From an uncultured Lachnospiraceae bacterium (GTDB lineage: Bacteria > Bacillota > Clostridia > Lachnospirales > Lachnospiraceae), in the NCBI GenBank assembly GCA_900549995.1, contig URQQ01000057.1:1-24992 (forward strand): 24,992 nucleotides of DNA, in the 5' to 3' direction. The translations under genes were made by a program, and so were the position numbers. This document shows positions 15,495 to 22,769 of the stretch, piece after piece; the stretch's first letter is position 1; every line of letters starts with the position of its first letter. The notes beneath the pieces were generated by a model. It saw only the letters and a program-made list of their open reading frames with translations. It did not search any database and was not told where the DNA came from.

Positions 15495-15522
15495 TATTGT
15501 ATGCCAAAACAAAGAGAAAAGT
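15495..15522 (-). promoter_or_regulatory. Sigma-K-type promoter for the SleC-like gene
   Basis: Read on the minus strand, CATACAATA (15503 to 15495) fits the sigma-K -10 consensus CATAnnnTA. AC (15522-15521) lies 17 bases upstream, fitting the minimal -35. No sigma-A promoter with good spacing was seen between here and the gene, whose ATG is about 33 bases downstream. Late mother-cell expression suits a cortex-lytic spore protein. Confidence 0.5.
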
Positions 15523-15571
15523 GCGGGGAAATTTATATCTTGAAACAGAAAGAGAAATGTAAGGAAAACAG

Positions 15572-15599
15572 TAGTCAATTTTTAAAAATGTGCTATGAT
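15572..15599 (+). promoter_or_regulatory. Promoter of the DHH phosphoesterase gene
   Basis: An extended -10, TGC TATGAT (hexamer 15594-15599), has a weak -35 TAGTCA (15572-15577) 16 bases upstream. The inferred start near 15606 is about 60 bases before the chosen start codon. It diverges from the sigma-K-type promoter. Confidence 0.5.
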
Positions 15600-15665
15600 A
15601 GTAGAAGGTAACTGAAGAAGACAAACAGAGAATATTACGCAATGAAAGATGAGGAGTGGAAGAGT

Positions 15666-16580
15666 ATGAGACTGGTTACACGTTCAGATTTCGACGGGCT
15701 CGTATGCGGCGCGTTGTTAAAAGAAGCTGGAATTATTGATTGTTGGAAATTTGCACATCCAAAAGATCTTCAGGATGGTCTGGTGGAGATTACGGAAGAC
15801 GACTGTCTGGCAAATGTGCCGTTTGTAGAAGGCTGCGGACTTTGGTTTGACCATCACTCCAGCGAATTTGAGAGAAACAGCCTTGCTGGAAAATATAAAG
15901 GAGAGAGCAGGCTTACGCCGTCCTGTGCAAGAATCGTCTATGACTATTACGGCGGTGCAGAGAGATTTTCTCACTTCGATGAGATGATGGAGGCTGTGGA
16001 TAAAGTTGATTCAGGGAATCTGACGGCGGAGGAGATTCTGAATCCTTCCGGGTGGATTCTGATCGGTTTTCTGATGGATCCAAGGACAGGGCTTGGCCGG
16101 TGGAGGAATTTTACAATCTCCAATTACCAGTTGATGGAAAAACTGATCGATGCATGCAGGACAATGAGCACAGAGGAAATTTTAAATCTTCCGGATGTAA
16201 AAGAACGGATTGAGGTGTATTTCGAGCAGACAGAGAAATTCAAGGAAATGATAACGGCGCATACAAGGACAGAGAAAGATGTGATTATCACAGATTTAAG
16301 AGGAGTGGACCCGATTTATACAGGGAACAGGTTCCTGATCTACAGCATGTATCCCGAACAGAATATTTCGGCCTGGATTGTCAATGGAAAAGGCGGGAAG
16401 GGCTGTTCTGTTGCAGTCGGATACAGTATTTTGAACAGGACTTCCGATATTGACGTAGGAAGCCTGATGCTGAAATATGGCGGCGGCGGACATAAGGCAG
16501 TCGGAACCTGCCAGTTTGATGATGAACATATGGAGGCAATGGTACCGAAACTTTTAGAGGAACTGGTGAATCCGGCCTGA
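15666..16580 (+). CDS. DHH-family phosphoesterase
   Basis: A 304-aa protein of the DHH superfamily (RecJ, NrnA nanoRNase, exopolyphosphatase relatives). It has the metal motif RSDFDG near the N-terminus, the signature DHHSSE (about 62-67), and a C-terminal DHHA1-like glycine motif YGGGGHKAVGTC (about 271-282). These imply a manganese-dependent phosphodiester or phosphoanhydride hydrolase; which substrate (short RNA, cyclic dinucleotide breakdown product, polyphosphate) cannot be told. The frame opens at ATG 15642, but that has no clear ribosome site, while GAGGAG (15651-15656) is nine bases before ATG 15666, so the later start is preferred. The next gene follows after 49 bases. Confidence 0.88.
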   Translation: MRLVTRSDFDGLVCGALLKEAGIIDCWKFAHPKDLQDGLVEITEDDCLANVPFVEGCGLWFDHHSSEFERNSLAGKYKGESRLTPSCARIVYDYYGGAERFSHFDEMMEAVDKVDSGNLTAEEILNPSGWILIGFLMDPRTGLGRWRNFTISNYQLMEKLIDACRTMSTEEILNLPDVKERIEVYFEQTEKFKEMITAHTRTEKDVIITDLRGVDPIYTGNRFLIYSMYPEQNISAWIVNGKGGKGCSVAVGYSILNRTSDIDVGSLMLKYGGGGHKAVGTCQFDDEHMEAMVPKLLEELVNPA

Positions 16581-16629
16581 TTTATGGGAAAACGTAATGA
16601 TATAAACAAAAGATAAGGAAGATGTTTCT

Positions 16630-17043
16630 ATGTGTGAATGGAAAAAGGAATACCATAATATTTCAGTGGCATATGAGGAAAAAATTGTAAGAATTAAGAA
16701 TAATTCTGCTCTTACTGATTTTCTGGATGATCCGAAAACAAAAGGTTCACTGATGCTTGCAGATCATATATTAAAAACTTACAGTCAAATGTTTGGTTAT
16801 CCGCTGAAGATCAGCAGGGATTCTCTCGCGATTGAAATTCTGGGACATGTATATCTGGATCATTTTGCCGATCTGGCAAAGATGCTGAAGAGTTCTCCGC
16901 TGAAAGCACTGCTTCAGGAAATGAAGAGCCGTACAGAGGTAATCGACTGTGGAGAACGGTCGGTTGATTCCAACAGATATGTCTGGGATGACCTGGAACC
17001 ATATAAGAAAACGATCTATGCGCTGTGTGGGAAACACGCATAG
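16630..17043 (+). CDS. Hypothetical protein, 137 aa
   Basis: I do not recognise this protein. It is soluble-looking, charged and probably mainly helical, with no signal peptide, membrane helix or metal motif. AAGGAAG lies just before ATG 16630. It lies between the DHH phosphoesterase and the DUF4231 gene on the same strand with short gaps and no visible terminator, so it may be co-transcribed with either. Its A/T-richness compared with the housekeeping operon suggests an accessory origin. Confidence 0.65.
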   Translation: MCEWKKEYHNISVAYEEKIVRIKNNSALTDFLDDPKTKGSLMLADHILKTYSQMFGYPLKISRDSLAIEILGHVYLDHFADLAKMLKSSPLKALLQEMKSRTEVIDCGERSVDSNRYVWDDLEPYKKTIYALCGKHA

Positions 17044-17051
17044 AGAAGGAA

Positions 17052-17085
17052 ATGCGGCAGCCGGGTGCATTGGCACCTGGCGCAT
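17052..17085 (+). promoter_or_regulatory. Hairpin before the DUF4231 gene
   Basis: CCGGGTGC (17061-17068) pairs with GCACCTGG (17073-17080) through eight pairs including one G-U, with a four-base loop. The outer ATGCG (17052-17056) can pair with CGCAT (17081-17085). There is no T-run, so it is not a normal terminator. It ends about 17 bases before the ribosome site of the next gene and may affect its translation or protect the message. Confidence 0.4.
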
Positions 17086-17113
17086 AAAAGGATGGTGAGA
17101 GAAGGCTTTGGAG

Positions 17114-17506
17114 ATGAATGAATATATAGAGCAGAGGGTAAATGACCAGATAGAATGGTATGATACGAAAGCGCGGGCTTCGCAGAAATGGTATAAAAGA
17201 CTGCAGATCACAGAAATAGTTCTGGCGTCGATGATACCACTTTTATCTGGATATAGTTCCGATATTAAATATATGCCTTTTATTGTCGGGACATTTGGTG
17301 TGGCTATTGCTGTGATTGGATCCATTTCCAAATTAAACAGGTACCATGAAAATTGGATAGAGTACCGTACATCCTGTGAAATGCTGAAATCACAGAAACA
17401 GCTGTATTTAACAGAATCATATCCATATAATGCCGGCACCGAAACGAAAGAGAATATTTTTGTCAGAAATATTGAAAATATTATCACTTCTGAAAATAGC
17501 CACTAG
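17114..17506 (+). CDS. DUF4231 two-helix membrane protein
   Basis: A 130-aa protein matching the DUF4231 pattern. It has an N-terminal IEQRVNDQIEWYDTKA segment, two adjacent hydrophobic helices (about 28-48 and 52-70, around ITEIVLASMIPLLSGY and MPFIVGTFGVAIAVIGSI), then the hallmark HENWIEYRTSCEMLKSQKQL and a C-terminal NIFVRNIENIITSE. DUF4231 has been linked with the SLATT two-helix membrane proteins predicted as effectors in nucleotide-signalled conflict systems; that link is from memory. No SMODS, SLOG or nuclease partner is visible. TTG 17108 is in frame, but AAGG eight bases before ATG 17114 favours the ATG. Confidence 0.8.
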   Translation: MNEYIEQRVNDQIEWYDTKARASQKWYKRLQITEIVLASMIPLLSGYSSDIKYMPFIVGTFGVAIAVIGSISKLNRYHENWIEYRTSCEMLKSQKQLYLTESYPYNAGTETKENIFVRNIENIITSENSH

Positions 17507-17562
17507 GAAAAAATAAATGTAAATCAGGAAAATACAGACAGCCAGGAAGATCCCAGCTGATC

Positions 17563-17760
17563 CTAATTGATTCTTTCATATGTTTTCTCAAAAATATCAG
17601 GTTTGCAGGGATACTGCTCGCCGGCGACACCTGTGATAATCCAGTCTCCGGGTGAGGCTTTCATATCGCCTTCCAATGTATGGATAATTAATTCTGTGTC
17701 TGTCTGGTATGCCTCTACGATCACCGGTTTTTTTCTGAATTTTTCTGCTTTTTTATTCAT
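17563..17760 (-). CDS. Small phage-type protein (PGDW motif), 65 aa
   Basis: A 65-aa protein beginning MNKKAEKFRKKPVIVEAYQ, with IIHTLEGDMKASPGDWIITG and GEQYPCKPDIFEKTYE. This pattern is familiar to me from short proteins in Firmicute phages and prophages, of unknown function. The frame extends to 17820, but AGGAGG six bases before ATG 17760 fixes the start, and the extension would run through the promoter. A near-consensus promoter drives it. No other phage gene is in the window, so it may be a domesticated or stray gene. It converges with the DUF4231 gene across 56 bases without a clear terminator. Confidence 0.78.
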   Translation of the reverse strand: MNKKAEKFRKKPVIVEAYQTDTELIIHTLEGDMKASPGDWIITGVAGEQYPCKPDIFEKTYERIN

Positions 17761-17791
17761 TTTCTTCCTCCTGCTGAGTTTCTTTTTCTTT

Positions 17792-17820
17792 ATTATAGAC
17801 CAGTCTGCCCGGGGAAGCAA
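17792..17820 (-). promoter_or_regulatory. Promoter of the small phage-type gene
   Basis: On the minus strand, -35 TTGCTT (17820-17815) and a perfect -10 TATAAT (17797-17792) are 17 bases apart. The start near 17785 is about 25 bases before ATG 17760. Confidence 0.75.
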
Positions 17821-17842
17821 TGGAAGGGTTTCGAATTCTCAA

Positions 17843-17871
17843 ATGACAGTTTCATCAAAATGTGATAAACT
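17843..17871 (+). promoter_or_regulatory. Promoter of the ABC transporter operon
   Basis: -35 ATGACA (17843-17848), a 17-base spacer and an extended -10, TGA TAAACT (hexamer 17866-17871). The start near 17878 gives a leader of about 30 bases, too short for a riboswitch. It diverges from the small phage-type gene's promoter. Confidence 0.6.
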
Positions 17872-17908
17872 TAGGAAGTATTTTATGAAAGAAAAGAGGG
17901 AGAATATT

Positions 17909-18919
17909 ATGAAGAAAAAAGGATGTAGTGTACTGATCTGTATCTGCATGTGCCTGGCACTTCTGGCAGGATGTGCTTCGGATCAGCCAAAGGAAGAGAG
18001 CAGTAAAGCGGACAGTAAGGAGAGCCAAAAGGAAGATACAAAGCCGCAGGAGGCGATAAAAGTGGGAGCGCTCAAAGGCCCGACAGCGATGGGCATGGCG
18101 AAGCTTTTAGATGATGAGAAATATGAATTTACACTTGCGGCATCACCGGATGAGATCCTTCCGGCAATTATTCAGGGCAAAGTGGATATTGCAGCAGTAC
18201 CGGCGAATCTGGCCTCCGTATTATACCAGAAGACGCAGAAGGAGATCAGCGTTGTGGCGATCAATACATTGGGAGTGCTGTATATTGTTGAAAATGGAGA
18301 TACGGTGCATTCCATAGAAGATTTAAAAGGAAAGACGATTTATGCCAGCGGAAAAGGGGCAACTCCGGAGTATGCATTGAATACAGTTCTCACAGCGAAT
18401 GGGATTGATCCGGCTTCAGATGTGACGATCGAGTATAAATCAGAGCATGCCGAAGTAGTTGCAGCGCTTGCGCAGGATACGGAAGCTGTCGGAATGATTC
18501 CGCAGCCATTTGTGACAACTGCGCTGATGAAAAATGACCAGATGAGAGTGGCACTTGATTTAAATGATCTCTGGGAAGCGTCGCAGACCGATGGCAGCAG
18601 CCTTGTGACAGGCGTTGCTGTCGTGAGAAATGAATATCTGGACGGGCATCAGGAAGAAGTCAATGCTTTTCTGGATGCCTATCAGGATTCTGTAGAATAT
18701 GTGAACAGTGATACGGCAGGTGCAGCAGAAATCATTGGGAAACATGATATCATTGCACAGGAAGTAGCAGCAAAAGCAATTCCGGAGTGCAGTATTACGT
18801 TCATTGAAGGTTCAGAAATGAAAACGATGCTTTCAGGATATCTGAACACACTGAATGCGCAGAATCCGGAAATTATAGGAGGTTCTCTGCCGGGTGATGA
18901 TTTCTACTATGAACGGTGA
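17909..18919 (+). CDS. ABC transporter substrate-binding lipoprotein (NitT/TauT-like)
   Basis: A 336-aa lipoprotein. The signal peptide MKKKGCSVLICICMCLALLA ends in the lipobox LLAGC with Cys22 as the lipid anchor. A Ser/Lys/Glu-rich linker follows (about 25-50). The binding domain begins VGALKGPTAMGMAKLLDD and contains IIQGKVDIAAVPANLAS, as in NMT1/THI5-like, SsuA/TauA and nitrate-type periplasmic proteins. The frame extends far upstream, but GAGGGAG eight bases before ATG 17909 and the signal peptide fix the start. The permease start lies inside its 3' end. The substrate is unknown: no TPP riboswitch or sulfonate enzyme is nearby. An aromatic, sulfonate, pyrimidine or similar small molecule are all possible. 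Confidence 0.88.
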   Translation: MKKKGCSVLICICMCLALLAGCASDQPKEESSKADSKESQKEDTKPQEAIKVGALKGPTAMGMAKLLDDEKYEFTLAASPDEILPAIIQGKVDIAAVPANLASVLYQKTQKEISVVAINTLGVLYIVENGDTVHSIEDLKGKTIYASGKGATPEYALNTVLTANGIDPASDVTIEYKSEHAEVVAALAQDTEAVGMIPQPFVTTALMKNDQMRVALDLNDLWEASQTDGSSLVTGVAVVRNEYLDGHQEEVNAFLDAYQDSVEYVNSDTAGAAEIIGKHDIIAQEVAAKAIPECSITFIEGSEMKTMLSGYLNTLNAQNPEIIGGSLPGDDFYYER

Positions 18920-19670
18920 TAAACTGAAACTGAATATGCAGAGGGCGGGGGCAGTGTTATTCTGGCTCCTCGTCTGGCAGGCCGCCAGCATGGCATTAAA
19001 ACAGGAGATCTTATTAGCATCTCCTGTTTCTGTTGCAGCCAGACTTGGCGGGCTTGTAAGAGAATTGGAGTTCTGGGAAGCAACGGCATTTAGTTTTTTC
19101 AGAATTGTAACGGGTTTTTTGCTGGCGCTTGTGGCTGGAATCCTTCTGGCGGTCGTATCGTTTCGTTTCAAGCTGGCGGCAGTTCTTGCGAATCCATTGA
19201 TTACAGTGATAAAATCTACACCGGTTGCTTCATTTATCATTTTATGCCTGATCTGGATTCCCTCCAGAAATCTGTCTGTATTTATTTCTTTTTTGATGGT
19301 ATTGCCGGTTGTATATACGAATATACTGGAAGGAATTCGAAAGACAGACAATAAACTTCTGGAGATGGCGCAAGTATTTCAGATACCCTTTTCAAGAAGA
19401 GTGCTGTATATTTATCTTTCACAGATTCTTCCATATCTGATGTCGGCCTGCACGGTGTCACTGGGGCTTTGCTGGAAAGCAGGTGTGGCCGCAGAAGTAA
19501 TCGGGGTGCCGGCGGGATCCATCGGAGAAAAGCTTTATCATGCAAAAATCTATCTGAATACGCCAGATTTATTTGCCTGGACGATTGTGATTATCGCAGT
19601 CAGTTTTGCATTTGAAAAGTGCTTCCTTTTTCTGATGAGGACGGGAATTGGATGGATAGAGAGAAGGTGA
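18897..19670 (+). CDS. ABC transporter permease (NitT/TauT family)
   Basis: About 257 aa with about six membrane helices, of the BPD_transp_1 type used with SsuA/TauA-like binding proteins. PLITVIKSTPVASFIILCLIW and the inner-loop region EMAQVFQIPFSRRVLYIYLS (the EAA-like loop that docks the ATPase), then GLCWKAGVAAEVIG, are typical. AGGAGG (18877-18882) lies inside the binding-protein gene. GTG 18894 and ATG 18897 are both possible starts; I prefer the ATG. It overlaps the upstream gene by about 23 bases, so the two are coupled. Confidence 0.9.
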   Translation: MISTMNGDKLKLNMQRAGAVLFWLLVWQAASMALKQEILLASPVSVAARLGGLVRELEFWEATAFSFFRIVTGFLLALVAGILLAVVSFRFKLAAVLANPLITVIKSTPVASFIILCLIWIPSRNLSVFISFLMVLPVVYTNILEGIRKTDNKLLEMAQVFQIPFSRRVLYIYLSQILPYLMSACTVSLGLCWKAGVAAEVIGVPAGSIGEKLYHAKIYLNTPDLFAWTIVIIAVSFAFEKCFLFLMRTGIGWIERR

Positions 19671-19675
19671 CGGAT

Positions 19676-20260
19676 ATGGATGTAAGAGCAGAGAATCTCA
19701 GGAAGGAGTTCGGCGGACAGATTGTCCTTAACGGATTTACCCATACATTTAAGGAACACGAAACTACCTGCATTACCGGACGGTCAGGCTGCGGGAAGAC
19801 AACATTGCTTCGTATACTAATGGGACTGGAAAAACCGGAGCAGGGAGAAGTGACAGGAATGCCGGGGCGCATTGCTGCAGTGTTTCAGGAAGACAGATTA
19901 TGTGAGAATTTAAGTGGGGAGAGAAATATCCGTCTGGTTCTTCCGCGCACGGTGGATTCCGGAGAAATCCGGGAGGCAATGAAACAGGTAGGGCTTTCGG
20001 ATGCATTTGATAAGCCGGTGCGGGAACTGAGCGGGGGAATGAGGCAGAGGGTGTCTGTCTTAAGAGCACTTTTTATGGATGCAGACTTGATCCTTATGGA
20101 TGAGCCGCTGAAAGGACTGGATGAAAATACAAGAAAACAGACGATTTCTTATATTCTGGAAAAGACGGCGGGGAAAACGATGATCATTGTAACTCATGAC
20201 AAGAATGATATCGAAGCATTCCGGGCTTTGGAAACCGTGGAAATGCACAGCTTGTCCTGA
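19676..20260 (+). CDS. ABC transporter ATP-binding protein (NitT/TauT family)
   Basis: A 194-aa ATPase. It has Walker A GRSGCGKTT, Q-loop VFQEDRL, signature LSGGMRQR, Walker B LILMDEPLKGLD and switch His in VTHD, so it is complete for catalysis. It ends soon after the H-loop and is shorter than typical SsuB/TauB (about 240-260 aa), lacking a C-terminal extension. The frame extends back to 19619 inside the permease, but GAGAAGG eight bases before ATG 19676 sets the start. It lies five bases after the permease stop. Confidence 0.92.
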   Translation: MDVRAENLRKEFGGQIVLNGFTHTFKEHETTCITGRSGCGKTTLLRILMGLEKPEQGEVTGMPGRIAAVFQEDRLCENLSGERNIRLVLPRTVDSGEIREAMKQVGLSDAFDKPVRELSGGMRQRVSVLRALFMDADLILMDEPLKGLDENTRKQTISYILEKTAGKTMIIVTHDKNDIEAFRALETVEMHSLS

Positions 20261-20302
20261 TGGATTGAATCAGCATTATACTGGAGGCAAAGGAGTATCT
20301 AT

Positions 20303-21529
20303 ATGGGGCGCAGGAAAAAAGGATGCGGCTGTATCTCAGCATTATTTACTATATTAATATTGGGAGTTATATCTGCAGCTTTATTTGTTCGATTTGTTTC
20401 GAAAACAGAATTAGGGGAGAAAGTAAAGGCAGTTGTCGGTGATCCCAAGATTCAGACATCTGCACCTGAAATCACAATTTCAGAGGAGAGTCTGGATGGA
20501 AGATACTATTATAGTCTTCTGGATGAGAATGAGGCTCTGGGATATAAGGAGATCCTCCAGGGAGTGCAGGCACATGAACCGCAGATACCGGTACATTTTG
20601 ATGATCTTGACGCAGTGAAAAAGTTGGTTGACTATGTGATGTATGACTGGCCGGAGCTGTTCTGGTGTGACGGAAGCGGACAGGTCACCTCCTATGGACA
20701 GATGGGGGAACAATACATACTTTTCGAACCGGGATATCAATATACGAAAGAAGAGTCGGACACAATGCAGGCGGAAATCGATGCGGCCGTAAATGCATGG
20801 CTGCCGAATCTGAACGGAGACGGGACGGAATATGGCAGGATTAAGGCAGTTTATGAGTATATCATTAATGTAACAGATTATGATCTCTCGGCACCGGATA
20901 ACCAGAATATCTACAGCGTATTTGTAAACAATAAGTCTGTATGTGCCGGATATGCGAAGGCGACACAGTATCTGATGAACCGGCTTGGTATTTTCTGTGC
21001 CTATGTGACAGGAACTGCATATACTGAGGATGGAAGTGCCCAGGCACATGCATGGAATCTTGTGCGGTGTGACGGGGAATACTATTATGTAGATACGACC
21101 TGGGGGGACCCTGTCTTTTTGCAGGAAGAGAATATTCCGGCAGATCAAAACCTGATCAACTACGATTATCTCTGCTGCAATGACGAGGAGATCGGCAAGA
21201 CACATGTCAAAGATGAGACGGTTTTATTTCCGGAGAGTACGTCGATGAGATATAACTATTACGTTTTGAATGGGATGTACTATGAAACGTATGACAGAGA
21301 TGCATTCGTCAATGCCATGTCTGCCTCGATTGACAGCCGGCAGCCGTTTACCGCGTTTAAATTTTCAACCTCCAGCCTGTACACGCAGGCACACGATGTA
21401 ATCCTTGGAACGCTTGTAAAGGAGGCGGCCCGGTATCTGTGTGATGTCTATGGACTGGAGGAGGTCCAGTATTCTTATCAGGAAGATCCGACAATGCTAA
21501 AGATTGTGATTTACTGGAATTATGAGTAA
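20303..21529 (+). CDS. Membrane-anchored transglutaminase-like protein
   Basis: A 408-aa protein. A short basic start (MGRRKKGCGC) leads to one transmembrane helix at about 11-32, so the rest is extracellular. A transglutaminase/protease-like core lies at about 175-270 with the full triad: Cys214 (KSVCAGYA), His249 (AHAWNLV) and Asp264 (YYVDTTWGDP). Proteins of this kind in Clostridia are thought to act as surface peptidases or crosslinking enzymes; the target is unknown. AAAGGAG precedes ATG 20303. It starts 42 bases after the ABC ATPase stop with no terminator between, so it may belong to the same transcript. Confidence 0.85.
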   Translation: MGRRKKGCGCISALFTILILGVISAALFVRFVSKTELGEKVKAVVGDPKIQTSAPEITISEESLDGRYYYSLLDENEALGYKEILQGVQAHEPQIPVHFDDLDAVKKLVDYVMYDWPELFWCDGSGQVTSYGQMGEQYILFEPGYQYTKEESDTMQAEIDAAVNAWLPNLNGDGTEYGRIKAVYEYIINVTDYDLSAPDNQNIYSVFVNNKSVCAGYAKATQYLMNRLGIFCAYVTGTAYTEDGSAQAHAWNLVRCDGEYYYVDTTWGDPVFLQEENIPADQNLINYDYLCCNDEEIGKTHVKDETVLFPESTSMRYNYYVLNGMYYETYDRDAFVNAMSASIDSRQPFTAFKFSTSSLYTQAHDVILGTLVKEAARYLCDVYGLEEVQYSYQEDPTMLKIVIYWNYE

Positions 21530-21569
21530 AGACTTCAGAAAAAAACTCACAAGTTTTGTCGAATAAAGG

Positions 21570-21598
21570 TTGAAAATAGACTGGAAATATGATAGAAT
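21570..21598 (+). promoter_or_regulatory. Promoter of carAB
   Basis: -35 TTGAAA (21570-21575), a 17-base spacer and an extended -10, TGA TAGAAT (hexamer 21593-21598). The start near 21605 gives a leader of about 90 bases before carA. Confidence 0.75.
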
Positions 21599-21623
21599 CT
21601 TTACAATTTGGGATGAGAATGAG

Positions 21624-21659
21624 GGCGCTCTAAAAAAGACTTCTTAGGGAGCGCCTTTC
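21624..21659 (+). promoter_or_regulatory. Hairpin in the carAB leader
   Basis: GGCGCTC (21624-21630) pairs perfectly with GAGCGCC (21649-21655). Inside, TAA can pair with TTA if G residues bulge. A short TTT then CC follows. It lies within the leader downstream of the promoter and could be a weak attenuator or a stability element. I see no PyrR-binding consensus and no competing antiterminator that I can define. Confidence 0.45.
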
Positions 21660-21695
21660 CTATGCAAAAAATTACGAAGGGACAAAGGTGGAAAG

Positions 21696-22769
21696 ATGAA
21701 AGCATTTCTAATATTAGAAGACGGGACTGTGTTTACAGGTACGAGCATTGGTTCAACGCGGGATATGATTAGTGAAATTGTATTTAATACCTCAATGACA
21801 GGATATTTAGAGGTGTTAACTGACCCTTCTTATGCAGGACAGGCCGTGGTAATGACCTATCCGTTGATTGGTAATTATGGTATCTGTTATGAAGATATGG
21901 AGTCAAAGCAGGCATGGCCTGACGGATATATTGTCCGGGAACTGTCAAGAATACCAAGCAATTTCCGGTGTGAAGGTTCCATTCAGGAGTTCCTCAAAGA
22001 ACAGGATATTCCGGGGATCGCAGGAGTTGACACAAGAGCACTTACGAAGATCCTGAGAGAAAAAGGTACAATGAATGGAATGATCACAACAAATGAGAAT
22101 TTTGATCTTGAGGAGATTCTTCCGAAATTAAAAGCTTACACGGTTGGGGATGTAGTATCTAAAGTTACATGTAGTGAGAAACAAGTACTGGAGGGGGATG
22201 GCCCGAAGGTAGCGCTGATGGATTTCGGTGCAAAGAATAATATTGCCAAATCTTTGAACAAACGTGGATGTCATGTGACGATCTATCCGGCACAGACTTC
22301 TGCTGAAGAAATCATTTCTTCACAGCCGGATGGCATTATGCTGTCCAACGGACCTGGAGATCCGAAAGACTGTGTGTCTATTATTGAAGAACTTAAAAAG
22401 TTGTACAATACTGATATTCCTATTTTTGCAATTTGTCTCGGACATCAGCTGATGGCTCTGGCAAATGGTGCAGATACCCACAAATTAAAATATGGCCACC
22501 GCGGTGGGAACCATCCGGTGAAAGATTTAAGAACAAACAGAGTATATATTTCCTCACAGAACCATGGGTATGTGGTGGATACGGATCGTCTGGATTCCAG
22601 TGTTGCAGTTCCGGCATTCGTGAATGTCAATGACGGTACAAATGAGGGACTTGAATATGTCGGAAAGAATATTTTTACAGTTCAGTTCCACCCGGAAGCA
22701 TGCCCTGGACCGCAGGATTCAAGTTACTTATTTGATCGGTTTATGAAAATGATGGAGGGAACGAAATAA
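21696..22769 (+). CDS. carA: Carbamoyl-phosphate synthase small (glutaminase) subunit
   Basis: A 357-aa class I glutamine amidotransferase subunit that releases ammonia from glutamine for CarB. The nucleophile is Cys247 in FAICLGHQLMALA; His332 and Glu334 in VQFHPEA complete the triad. The N-terminal domain has FNTSMTGYLEVLTDPSYAGQ, and LSNGPGDP is the oxyanion-region motif. AAAGGTGG precedes ATG 21696. Its stop overlaps the carB start by one base (TAATG), giving coupled synthesis of the subunits for arginine and pyrimidine synthesis. Confidence 0.97.
   Translation: MKAFLILEDGTVFTGTSIGSTRDMISEIVFNTSMTGYLEVLTDPSYAGQAVVMTYPLIGNYGICYEDMESKQAWPDGYIVRELSRIPSNFRCEGSIQEFLKEQDIPGIAGVDTRALTKILREKGTMNGMITTNENFDLEEILPKLKAYTVGDVVSKVTCSEKQVLEGDGPKVALMDFGAKNNIAKSLNKRGCHVTIYPAQTSAEEIISSQPDGIMLSNGPGDPKDCVSIIEELKKLYNTDIPIFAICLGHQLMALANGADTHKLKYGHRGGNHPVKDLRTNRVYISSQNHGYVVDTDRLDSSVAVPAFVNVNDGTNEGLEYVGKNIFTVQFHPEACPGPQDSSYLFDRFMKMMEGTK

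Noticed and set aside
17507..17562. Terminator between the convergent DUF4231 and phage-type genes
   Set aside because: Only broken 4-5 bp helices without T-runs are present.
17843..17908. TPP riboswitch for the ABC operon
   Set aside because: The leader is about 30 bases and lacks the CUGAGA and GA-rich THI-box parts.
21540..21560. Terminator after the transglutaminase-like gene
   Set aside because: AAAACT/AGTTTT makes a short A/T-only stem, too weak to call.
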